Shown: positions 1 through 6,226 of the stretch, one piece after another
Numbering within the stretch: the first letter of the stretch is position 1
Layout: each line of letters begins with the position of its first letter
DNA from: Paramuribaculum sp.
GTDB lineage: Bacteria; Bacteroidota; Bacteroidia; Bacteroidales; Muribaculaceae
Assembly (NCBI GenBank): GCA_029051835.1
Contig: JAIDKJ010000414.1
Span: 1-15,439 of the forward strand
DNA length: 15,439 nt
Reading direction: 5' to 3'
Position numbers and translations under genes: made by a program
The notes under the pieces: generated by a model
Databases searched by the model: none
What the model saw: only the letters and a program-made list of their open reading frames with translations
Told to the model about the DNA's origin: nothing

Positions 1-106
1 TTTCGATCATGCGCCGGATGATCGAATCCGGTCCTACCAGATGGGTCTGTCCGATATATTCATCAAGTGTCTGCGGTCGTAGGCGTTCGGCGAGTGGCTG
101 ATGCAT
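1..106 (-). CDS. rarA: RarA/MgsA replication-associated AAA+ ATPase, N-terminal fragment
   Basis: Only the first 35 codons lie in the window; the gene continues past base 1. The reverse strand from ATG at 106 reads [20 protein letters not shown], then [15 protein letters not shown]. The [23 protein letters not shown] block is the hallmark N-terminus of the RarA (MgsA/WRNIP1) family, ahead of the Walker A motif, which is not visible here. RarA is a clamp-loader-like ATPase that acts at stalled replication forks. No in-frame ATG is apparent upstream, and a good -7 element ends about 33 nt before the start, which supports this start codon. It is transcribed away from the three-gene run at 383-3369. 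Identity is strong for so short a piece, but nothing can be said about the rest of the gene. Confidence 0.88.
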   Translation of the reverse strand, partial: MHQPLAERLRPQTLDEYIGQTHLVGPDSIIRRMIE

Positions 107-138
107 GTCTGAGGTGTGTGTATTGGCTGTTTTCACTA

Positions 139-146
139 CAAAATTA
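139..146 (-). promoter_or_regulatory. Candidate -7 element of the rarA promoter
   Basis: The reverse strand reads TAATTTTG, an exact match to the Bacteroidota -7 consensus TAnnTTTG. It would place the transcription start near 132 and give a leader of about 25 nt. I see no good TTTG at the usual 19-nt spacing, so only half of the promoter is supported. Confidence 0.45.
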
Positions 147-220
147 GAAAAATGTCGGCAAAATCCGTGTTAACAGAGTTTAATCTTGACCAGTGTTATA
201 TCAGATTGAAAAATTATGTT

Positions 221-228
221 TATCTTTA
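221..228 (+). promoter_or_regulatory. Weak candidate -7 element for the 383-3369 gene run
   Basis: TATCTTTA differs from TAnnTTTG at the last base. No clear -33 element sits about 19 nt upstream. If used, the mRNA would have a leader of about 150 nt that contains several short GCGG/CCGC pairs (for example 257-267), so it might fold. The rest of the 277-nt gap between rarA and base 383 shows no credible gene. Confidence 0.25.
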
Positions 229-382
229 CAACGTCATGTCGGTATGGCGTCGGGGGGCGGATGCCGCTTCAGCGAACTTAACTGTCATGGCATTGTTAAA
301 ACAATAAAGCGGACTCCTGCCGCCTGCGTCAGCGGTGCCAATAGGGGGTCGTGAGGTTTAACATTTTAATTTTTAGAAGAAA

Positions 383-610
383 ATGAGCACAAACAGCAAT
401 CCAGCCGGTACTCCTAAAACGATGCGGGCCATATTCGGCATCGTCATGATCATCGTCTACATAGGCGTGGGCATTCTGTTCCTCACCGGATTTTTCGCTC
501 CCATCTACGGAAGCTGGGAATGGGTCCGTTGGGTGGGCGGCATCATCTTCATAGTGTATGGCATCTGGCGTGCCTACCGGCAGTTTGCCGGAATCGACTC
601 GCCGTATTGA
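383..610 (+). CDS. Small two-helix inner-membrane protein of unknown function
   Basis: 75 residues. A short polar N-terminus (about residues 1-13) precedes a hydrophobic helix at about 15-37 (AIFGIVMIIVYIGVGILFL) and a second at about 47-63 (WVRWVGGIIFIVYGIWRAY), with a short basic tail. The hairpin topology puts both ends on the same side of the membrane, probably the cytoplasm, with a Trp-rich loop between helices. I do not recognise a named family. It starts the run that continues with a PstS-like lipoprotein 45 nt downstream, and I recall small proteins of this type in similar Bacteroidales loci. It could be an accessory subunit or simply a co-transcribed membrane protein. The ATG at 383 follows an A/T-rich stretch without a Shine-Dalgarno sequence, as is usual in this phylum. 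Confidence 0.72.
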   Translation: MSTNSNPAGTPKTMRAIFGIVMIIVYIGVGILFLTGFFAPIYGSWEWVRWVGGIIFIVYGIWRAYRQFAGIDSPY

Positions 611-655
611 TGCGGTAATTATCATTCAATCCGTGTGAAATCAGCATTATCGATC

Positions 656-1672
656 ATGAAATCCATCAGCAGACTGACTCCGGGAGTGTTATCTCTCGGA
701 GCCGCTCTGCTTCTGGGCGTGGCGTCGTCGTCATGCGCCAAGGAAGTGAAGAGCACCGCATCGTCGGGCATAGCGCAGATAGCCTGTGATGCAAGTTTCG
801 AAAATATAATGAATCAGGAGATAGACGTGTTTGAGTACATCTATCCCAAGGCAAGCATTATGCCGGTGTATACGAGTCAGAATGCTGTGATCGACAGCCT
901 GCTTGATGTGAGCAAGACCGCCGACACGCGTCTGGGTGTGCTCACCCGCCCGCTGACTCAGAAGGAGGTCGATTATCTGAAGTCCAACGGACGTCAGGTG
1001 AGGCAGAGCATGATCGCTGTCGATGCTCTGGCGCTGATCGTCAACCCGCAGAACAGCGTGCAGGTGCTCAGCAAGCCTGAGATAGCCGAGATTCTCTCAG
1101 GGCAGCTGACCGAGTGGAATCAGGTGGTGCCCGGCAACGATCATCTCGGCCAGATAGAGGTGGTGTTTGACCATCAGGGATCCTCGACCGTGCAGTATAT
1201 GCGCGATTCGCTGCTCAACGGCGGCCAGTTCGGTCCCAATGTGTATGCCCAGAAGACCCCTGCCGATGTGTTCAAGGCAGTGCGCGAGAATAAGAACGCC
1301 GTGGGTATTATCGGAGTAAGCTGGATCAGTTCCGACCTGAAGACCCGCGAGATGAGCCGCGAGGAGTTCGCTGCATCGGTGCAGAGCAACGATTCGGCAA
1401 GCAATTCGGCCGACATGCGGTTTAGCGAGGATGTGAAGGTGATAAAGGTGAGAGGCAACGACGAGGTGACAGCCTATATGCCCTATCAGCTATATATTTT
1501 CGACGGATCATATCCGCTGTATCGTCAGATATACATGGTATGCACGGCTACCGGAGGCACTATCAGTCACGGTTTCTACTCTTTTGTCACCGGTTTCCAC
1601 GGTCAGAAGATCATGATGACCACCGGAGTGCTGCCAAAGGTGGTTCAGCCCACTATGGTCAACATCAACTGA
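656..1672 (+). CDS. PstS-like phosphate/oxyanion substrate-binding lipoprotein
   Basis: 338 residues from ATG 656. A GTG at 635 is in frame, but ATG 656 puts a compact signal peptide first (about residues 1-26) ending in ASSSC, so Cys27 is the likely lipidated residue. The body is a type-2 periplasmic binding protein of the PstS kind. It has RPLTQKE at about 99-104, the block AVDALALIVNPQNSVQVLSK at about 121-140 followed by a GQLTEWNQV motif, and a phosphate-loop-like DHQGSSTVQYMRDSLLNG at about 172-189. In Pst systems such proteins deliver phosphate to PstCAB. No PstA, PstB, PstC or PhoU is nearby. Instead it sits between a small membrane protein and a TPR protein. The ligand may therefore not be phosphate; this is uncertain. 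Confidence 0.85.
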   Translation: MKSISRLTPGVLSLGAALLLGVASSSCAKEVKSTASSGIAQIACDASFENIMNQEIDVFEYIYPKASIMPVYTSQNAVIDSLLDVSKTADTRLGVLTRPLTQKEVDYLKSNGRQVRQSMIAVDALALIVNPQNSVQVLSKPEIAEILSGQLTEWNQVVPGNDHLGQIEVVFDHQGSSTVQYMRDSLLNGGQFGPNVYAQKTPADVFKAVRENKNAVGIIGVSWISSDLKTREMSREEFAASVQSNDSASNSADMRFSEDVKVIKVRGNDEVTAYMPYQLYIFDGSYPLYRQIYMVCTATGGTISHGFYSFVTGFHGQKIMMTTGVLPKVVQPTMVNIN

Positions 1673-1746
1673 CGGAGCGATCCATTGATGAAAAGAAATT
1701 ATTAACAACAAACTGATACATACAAAAACAGTAATAAACCAAGTCA

Positions 1747-3369
1747 ATGAAACTGAAGTTACTTTTCGCGATGCTCCTCGGCGGGGCATTGTCGGCAGCC
1801 GCCCAGGGCGGCTACCAGGATGGCGTTGACAATTACAACGCCGGACGTCTTGATGTTGCCAAAATCATTCTCGAAAACACCATCAACGATCCGCAGACCA
1901 ACAAGTCGGTGAGCTACTATTATCTCGGTGCCATCGATTTTCAGGGCAATGATCTGAATGCGGCCAAAGCCAACTTCGACAAGGGTGTTGCTGCCGATCC
2001 CGCCAACGGCATGAACTATATCGGTCTTGGCGAGGTGGCTCTCAAGCAGGGTCAGAAGGGCGCTGCCGAAGATCTCTTCAAGCAGGCCATGCAGACCAAC
2101 AAGAAGAATACCGCTCTCATAGCCGAGGTGGCCCGCGCTTATTACAATGTTGATCCTGTGGCTTACGACAAGGAGATCAACAAGTATATCGACAAGGCTC
2201 TCAAGGATTCCAAAAACACCGAGAGCGCAGCATTCTTGCTCCAGGGCGATATGAAGGCCAAGGATGATCCGGGCAATGCGGCATCGCTCTACGAGCTTGC
2301 CATCGAGGCCGACAAGAACAAGAGCGTAGTCAACCGCGAGGCTTACGTGAAGTATGCCAACACTTACTTCCGTGTGGCTCCCAAATTTGCTATCGAGAAG
2401 CTTGAGGAGCTCAACAAGCTTGAGCCTAACTCGGCTCTTGCACAGCGCGAGCTCGCCGAGAAATACTACGACAACTCGCAGTTTGGCTCGGCTTGTCTGC
2501 AGTATGGCAAATATCTTGAGAATCCCAACCACTTCCAGCAGGACGAGCAGCGCTACGCCGGTCTGCTTTATTCGGCCAAGGAGTATGACAAGAGCATCGA
2601 GGTGGCCAACAACGTGCTCGCGAAGGATCCCGCCAACTTCTACATGTATCGTATCATCATGATGGACTACTCCAAGAAGGAAGATTGGCCTGCTGCCGAA
2701 GCTGCCGGATCGAAGCTCTTCAGCCATCCTGATGCCAACTTCACCCCCAACGACTATATATTCTATGGCGACGCTCTCACAGAGCAGGGCAAATATGAAG
2801 AGGCTGTGAATACTTTCGAGAAAGCCATCGAGCTTAACCCCGACAAGCCTGAGCTGCTGCCGAAGCTGAGCCTCGTTCACGATCGTTCGGGTAACTCCGA
2901 AAAGGCCGTGGAGGTGATGAAGCAGTATCTCGACGCCGGCAACGGTTCGGTCAACGATGTCATCAACATGGGTCGCCGCTATGCTTCTCTTGCCCGTAAG
3001 CTTGAGAAGGGCACTCCCGAGCGTATCGCTGCCGCCGACGAGGGCATCAAATACTACGACAAGGCTATGGAGCGTGTGTCGGACAACGCCACTCTCTATC
3101 GTCTGAAAGGTGAGATCCTGCTCGCCCGCAATGACGATAATCCCAACGCCGAGATAGCCGCCCTCTACGAGAAGATGCTCGAACTGCTCAATGCCAACCC
3201 GGCCAACCGCGAGTCGCAGGTCGCATCGTACCGCGCCGCCGACTACGTGCTCGGCATCTACTACTCTGATGTCGACAAGGCCAAGGCCAGAATGTATCTT
3301 GAGGATTATCTGAAGATCGACCCGGAGAACGAAGGCATCAAAAAGCTCTACGATTCTCTCGGAGAGTGA
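1747..3369 (+). CDS. Exported tetratricopeptide-repeat protein
   Basis: 540 residues. A signal peptide (MKLKLLFAMLLGGALSAAAQ) with probable cleavage after AAAQ at about 20 directs it to the periplasm. It lacks a lipobox, so it should be soluble or peripheral. TPR-type helical pairs run through most of the protein: clear ones at about 57-85 (YYYLGAIDFQGNDLNAAKANF), 90-118, about 337-365 (YIFYGDALTEQGKYEEAVNTF) and a C-terminal one ending in YLEDYLKIDPEN. TPR arrays are protein-protein scaffolds. Codon use is strongly biased (GAG, AAG, CTC, GCC), so it may be well expressed. It lies 74 nt behind the PstS-like gene with no evident promoter between, so it is probably co-transcribed and may hold the substrate-binding protein or an envelope complex. 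It ends the run, with terminators downstream. Confidence 0.88.
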   Translation: MKLKLLFAMLLGGALSAAAQGGYQDGVDNYNAGRLDVAKIILENTINDPQTNKSVSYYYLGAIDFQGNDLNAAKANFDKGVAADPANGMNYIGLGEVALKQGQKGAAEDLFKQAMQTNKKNTALIAEVARAYYNVDPVAYDKEINKYIDKALKDSKNTESAAFLLQGDMKAKDDPGNAASLYELAIEADKNKSVVNREAYVKYANTYFRVAPKFAIEKLEELNKLEPNSALAQRELAEKYYDNSQFGSACLQYGKYLENPNHFQQDEQRYAGLLYSAKEYDKSIEVANNVLAKDPANFYMYRIIMMDYSKKEDWPAAEAAGSKLFSHPDANFTPNDYIFYGDALTEQGKYEEAVNTFEKAIELNPDKPELLPKLSLVHDRSGNSEKAVEVMKQYLDAGNGSVNDVINMGRRYASLARKLEKGTPERIAAADEGIKYYDKAMERVSDNATLYRLKGEILLARNDDNPNAEIAALYEKMLELLNANPANRESQVASYRAADYVLGIYYSDVDKAKARMYLEDYLKIDPENEGIKKLYDSLGE

Positions 3370-3457
3370 TACCGTAAGGATTCAACTGCGAAATGACACA
3401 ATATGGCGCTGTGCCGGCATTGCCGGTGCAGCGTCTGTCGTTTTCGGGCGACGGTAG

Positions 3458-3475
3458 CCGCCGTGCGGCGGTTTT
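3458..3475 (+). terminator. Possible first terminator hairpin after the TPR gene
   Basis: CCGCCG (3458-3463) pairs with CGGCGG (3466-3471) around a two-base loop and is followed by TTTT. The loop is tighter than ideal (it may open to four bases) and the T-run is short, so this would be a weak or partial terminator. Confidence 0.35.
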
Positions 3476-3500
3476 CCGATTCTCTCCTCCGGGTATATAT

Positions 3501-3562
3501 GACAAGGCCACGTGTCGGTGTTCGTGATTCCGACACATGGCCTTGTCTGTTTCGTTGTTTTT
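3501..3562 (+). terminator. Intrinsic terminator of the 383-3369 run
   Basis: An 18-bp stem with one mismatch (arms 3501-3518 and 3530-3547) and an 11-nt loop is followed by a T-rich tail (3548-3562) on the plus strand. It begins about 130 nt after the TPR stop codon. The other side of the stem is not T-rich in the minus direction, so it works mainly for plus-strand transcripts. The 210-nt stretch 3370-3579 holds no convincing gene. Confidence 0.8.
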
Positions 3563-3579
3563 GGGAGGTGTGCTTGTCG

Positions 3580-3600
3580 TCAGCCGAAGCGGCTGATTTT
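3580..3600 (+). terminator. Small hairpin overlapping the crp-type stop codon
   Basis: TCAGCCG (3580-3586) and CGGCTGA (3590-3596) form a perfect 7-bp stem with a 3-nt loop, followed by TTTT in the plus direction. It overlaps the last codons and stop of the minus-strand regulator. It could be a backup stop for plus-strand readthrough, or a chance product of codons Ser-Arg-Phe-Gly-stop. Confidence 0.25.
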
Positions 3601-4284
3601 CACCAGCGTCTTCTCGTCGATGATCTTTATCGTGCGTCCGTCGACCACTATGATGCGTTCGTTGCCGAAATCGGTCAGCGTGCGTATGGCGTTGGCTGTG
3701 GTCATGTTCGACAGATTTGCGAGATCCTGACGCCCCATGTAGACCCTGATGGTAGTGCCGTCCTCCTCATATCCGTAGCTGTCTTTGAGCGCTATCAGTG
3801 CTTCGGCGAGGCGGCCTCGCAGATGTTTCTGCGTGAGGTTGACGATGTTGGTGTCGGAGCGTCCGAGGTTGTGCGACAGTTCGCGGATGAAAAACCATGC
3901 CACGCTTATATTCTGGTCGATAAGCTCCTTGACTACGGTCATAGGTATCGTTCCGAGTATGGACGGTTCTATTGTGGCGGCGGTTGACACGTAGGATTCT
4001 TCGGCAAAAAACGCTCTGTAGCCGAAATACTGCACAGGCCGTATGAGCCGCAGTATCTGTGTGCGGTTGCCGGCTCCGTCCTTGTATAGCTTGGCTTTGC
4101 CTTTGAGCAGACACCACAGGTATTCGGGCGCCTCGTTCTCGGCGTAGATTATCTGATTTTTCTTGAAGTGATGTATTGCGAAGTTGTCGGTGATCTTGCG
4201 TTTCTCGTCGGCGTTGAGTGTGGTCCAGATTTCCGACAGGTCTTCGCTCATCACCTTCTCAAGAGCGGCTCTAACTTTATTCAT
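3580..4284 (-). CDS. Crp/Fnr-family transcriptional regulator
   Basis: 234 residues from ATG 4284. An in-frame TTG start at 4347 is rejected because it overlaps the predicted -7 element and so lies upstream of the likely transcript start. Residues about 20-135 form the cyclic-nucleotide-binding-type beta-roll and dimer helix (KKNQIIYAENEAPEYLWCLL, then GKAKLYKDG). Residues about 150-225 form the Crp-type winged helix-turn-helix, with RQDLANLSNMTTANAIRTL as the DNA-binding helices and GRTIKIID as the wing. The usual cAMP-binding GE...RSA signature is absent (the region reads QYFGYRAFFAEESYVSTAAT) and there is only one Cys (58), so neither cAMP nor an Fnr-type Fe-S cluster is likely. It is a single-gene unit, convergent with the TPR run. 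The effector and targets are unknown. Confidence 0.9.
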   Translation of the reverse strand: MNKVRAALEKVMSEDLSEIWTTLNADEKRKITDNFAIHHFKKNQIIYAENEAPEYLWCLLKGKAKLYKDGAGNRTQILRLIRPVQYFGYRAFFAEESYVSTAATIEPSILGTIPMTVVKELIDQNISVAWFFIRELSHNLGRSDTNIVNLTQKHLRGRLAEALIALKDSYGYEEDGTTIRVYMGRQDLANLSNMTTANAIRTLTDFGNERIIVVDGRTIKIIDEKTLVKISRFG

Positions 4285-4344
4285 GTCGTCGCTGATTGGA
4301 TTGGGTGCAGTCCTGCTGATAGTTCTATGTGTGGAAAATGCTGA

Positions 4345-4352
4345 CAAAGGTA
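4345..4352 (-). promoter_or_regulatory. -7 element of the Crp/Fnr-type gene
   Basis: The reverse strand reads TACCTTTG, an exact TAnnTTTG match, within an A/T-rich stretch. It predicts a start near 4338 and a leader of about 50 nt before ATG 4284. No good TTTG is present at -33. The element decides between the two possible start codons of the downstream gene. Confidence 0.5.
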
Positions 4353-4575
4353 TGCATTTATTTTCACATTTAGAAGCCGTTGTGGTTAAAACTGCTTAAA
4401 ATATGCTGATTGATGTGCCGGCGAAGCGGCAGTCGGCTGTTAAGTAATTCGAAGTATGCGTGAGTTACTGGTAAACATAACGATATAAACTAATTTTTAA
4501 GAGTCACTTATGCTTGAGGCGTGGCTTCGCTTGCTGCCTCGCGTGGCGGGATGTGATACGGTCATGGTGTGTGGT
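4353..4575. other. Intergenic stretch with no convincing gene
   Basis: About 220 nt between the crp-type promoter and the rfbC terminator. Short ORFs here (for example an ATG at 4510 on the plus strand) have no recognisable product and run into the terminator stem. A weak plus-strand -7-like TAATTTTT lies at 4491-4498, and small pairings occur at 4516-4520 with 4536-4540 and at about 4445-4470. A small RNA ending at the 4576-4622 terminator is possible but unsupported. Confidence 0.4.
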
Positions 4576-4622
4576 AAAAGACCCTGTGTCGATGCGCGGA
4601 TGGCTGTGACACAGGGTCTTTT
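4576..4622 (-). terminator. Strong, potentially bidirectional terminator after rfbC
   Basis: A perfect 15-bp inverted repeat: AAAAGACCCTGTGTC (4576-4590) and its complement (4608-4622), with a 17-nt loop. Read on the minus strand it starts 18 nt after the rfbC stop and ends in TTTT. The AAAA on one arm and TTTT on the other let it act in both directions. Confidence 0.88.
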
Positions 4623-4640
4623 GATAAGTATGTCGGTTTC

Positions 4641-5207
4641 TTAGAATTCGCCGTAGACAAATGGCGATTCAAACTGTTCGAGCAGCGGATGACGGGTGTC
4701 TTTATCCGACAGGATCGCCGCCGAAGGGTCGATGCGCCAGTCTATGTCGAGCGCCGTGTCGAGCAGTGATATGCCTCCGTCGGCCTGAGGCGCATAGTAG
4801 TTGTCGCATTTGTACTGGAATACGGCGGTTTCGCTGAGCACTGCAAAGCCGTGGGCGAATCCGCGCGGCACGAAAAACTGCAGATGGTTTTCGGCTGTAA
4901 GCTCCACGGCCACGTGCCGGCCGTAGGTGGGTGAGCCGCGTCGTATGTCGACAGCCACATCAAGCACTGCGCCCTCTACACATCTGACAAGTTTGGCCTG
5001 TGTGAACGGCGGCCTCTGGAAGTGAAGTCCGCGCATCACTCCGCGCGATGATCGGCTTTCGTTGTCCTGTACGAACTCTATGTCGCGCTGCAGCAGCTGG
5101 TTGAAATCGCGCTGCGAGTAGCTTTCGAAGAAATATCCGCGCGAGTCGTTGAATACGCGGGGTTGGAGTATGACTACTTCGGGTATTGTGGTAGTGATCA
5201 GTTCCAT
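4641..5207 (-). CDS. rfbC: dTDP-4-dehydrorhamnose 3,5-epimerase
   Basis: 188 residues, the usual length for RmlC. The enzyme epimerises dTDP-4-keto-6-deoxyglucose at C3 and C5 on the way to dTDP-L-rhamnose. Family motifs are intact: PRVFNDSRGYFFESY near 17-30, the SSRGVMRGLHFQ block with catalytic His62, conserved Lys72, DVAVDIRRGSPTYG at about 83-96, the cupin strand FFVPRGFAHGF at 111-121, Tyr132 in QYKCDNYY, and the LSDKD segment (Asp170) expected to pair with the catalytic His. It starts 12 nt after rfbA, so the two are translated from one mRNA. No rfbB or rfbD follows, so the remaining steps must be encoded elsewhere. The product feeds surface polysaccharide or glycoprotein synthesis. 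Confidence 0.96.
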   Translation of the reverse strand: MELITTTIPEVVILQPRVFNDSRGYFFESYSQRDFNQLLQRDIEFVQDNESRSSRGVMRGLHFQRPPFTQAKLVRCVEGAVLDVAVDIRRGSPTYGRHVAVELTAENHLQFFVPRGFAHGFAVLSETAVFQYKCDNYYAPQADGGISLLDTALDIDWRIDPSAAILSDKDTRHPLLEQFESPFVYGEF

Positions 5208-5219
5208 TCGTGGCGGTGT

Positions 5220-6122
5220 TTAGTCAAGGTTCTGAAGTCCGGTGCGGTCGAGTTCGTCGATAACTTTCATCAGGTATTGGCCATATTGGTTCTTGAGCAT
5301 CGGGCGTGCCAGTTCCACCATCCGTTCGCGGTCGATCCATCCCTGACGATAGGCGATGCCTTCAAGGCATGCTATCTTAAGACCCTGACGCTTTTCGAGT
5401 ACTTCCACGTAGATCGATGCTTCGGCAAGGCTGTCGTGGGTGCCGGTGTCGAGCCATGCGAATCCGCGCGGCAGTGTGCGCACTCTGAGATCGCCGGAGC
5501 TGAGAAATTCCTGATTGACCGATGTGATTTCAAGCTCGCCACGTGCCGACGGTTTGATGGATGCGGCCACGTCGACCACCCTGTTGGGGTAGAAATACAG
5601 GCCGACAACGGCGTAGTTTGATTTCGGATGTTCGGGTTTCTCCTCGATGGAGAGGCATTTGCCGGATTCGTCGAATTCGGCCACGCCGTAGCGTTCGGGG
5701 TCGTCCACCCAGTAGCCGAACACTGTAGCCTGTCCGCGTTCGGCATCGGCCACAGCTTCTTTGAGCAGTCCGGAAAATCCGGCTCCGTGAAATATGTTGT
5801 CGCCCAGCACGAGGCAGGCCGAATCGTCGCCGATGAAGTCGCGGCCTATGATGAATGCCTGCGCGAGTCCGTCGGGTGAGGGCTGTTCGGCATATTCGAG
5901 ATGGATGCCGTAGTCGCTTCCATCGCCGAGCAGGCGCCGGAAGCCTGGCAGATCCTGAGGTGTCGATATGACAAGTATGTCGCGTATACCCGCAAGCATG
6001 AGCGCCGATATGGGATAGTAGACCATAGGCTTGTCGTAGACAGGGAGAAGCTGCTTGCTGACTCCTTTGGTGATGGGGTAGAGGCGTGTGCCGCTGCCGC
6101 CGGCAAGTACAATTCCTTTCAT
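5220..6122 (-). CDS. rfbA: Glucose-1-phosphate thymidylyltransferase
   Basis: 300 residues, a full-length RmlA. It joins dTTP and glucose-1-phosphate to give dTDP-glucose, the first step of dTDP-deoxysugar synthesis, in the cytoplasm. The nucleotide-binding signature [11 protein letters not shown] at 8-18 runs into [12 protein letters not shown] at 22-33. LGDNIFHG at 106-113 carries the metal-binding Asp108. [19 protein letters not shown] at 160-178 and [11 protein letters not shown] at 221-231 line the sugar site. It is the first gene of a two-gene unit with rfbC and has its own strong promoter just upstream. The leader is about 20 nt. Confidence 0.97.
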   Translation of the reverse strand: MKGIVLAGGSGTRLYPITKGVSKQLLPVYDKPMVYYPISALMLAGIRDILVISTPQDLPGFRRLLGDGSDYGIHLEYAEQPSPDGLAQAFIIGRDFIGDDSACLVLGDNIFHGAGFSGLLKEAVADAERGQATVFGYWVDDPERYGVAEFDESGKCLSIEEKPEHPKSNYAVVGLYFYPNRVVDVAASIKPSARGELEITSVNQEFLSSGDLRVRTLPRGFAWLDTGTHDSLAEASIYVEVLEKRQGLKIACLEGIAYRQGWIDRERMVELARPMLKNQYGQYLMKVIDELDRTGLQNLD

Positions 6123-6148
6123 ATTAATGGAGTTCTTTCATTATGGTG

Positions 6149-6179
6149 CAAATATAGCAAACATATCCGATAATGTCAA
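6149..6179 (-). promoter_or_regulatory. Promoter of rfbA-rfbC
   Basis: On the minus strand the -33 element TTGA (6176-6179, within TTGACA) is followed after exactly 19 nt by TATATTTG (6149-6156), an exact match to TAnnTTTG. It predicts a start near 6143. The -33 element directly abuts the preceding terminator hairpin. This is among the best promoters in the window. Confidence 0.75.
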
Positions 6180-6211
6180 GACGCCCGACAGCTAATTTGC
6201 TGACGGACGTC
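6180..6211 (-). terminator. Terminator hairpin of the nigD-sigma-Dma operon
   Basis: Arms 6180-6192 and 6199-6211 pair over 13 positions with two mismatches around a 6-nt loop. The hairpin lies 15 nt after the stop of the barrel protein. The tail on the minus strand is TTGACATT, which is T-poor and doubles as the rfbA -33 element, so termination may be incomplete. Confidence 0.5.
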
Positions 6212-6226
6212 GCTGAGATGATAGGG

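Noticed and set aside
116..307. Short plus-strand ORF upstream of the small membrane protein
   Set aside because: No recognisable domain; it overlaps candidate promoters for both directions and has no start signal.
1759..2880. A 373-codon open frame antisense to the TPR gene
   Set aside because: It is a shadow of the strongly biased codon use on the plus strand. The translation is a monotonous Val/Leu/Gly/Ile mixture with no domain, and the TPR gene is unambiguous.
3403..3987. Plus-strand ORF across the terminators and the Crp/Fnr gene
   Set aside because: Antisense to a clear gene and crosses strong terminator hairpins.
4285..4347. TTG-initiated extension of the Crp/Fnr-type gene
   Set aside because: The TTG lies inside the predicted -7 element, and the extra 21 residues are not family-like.
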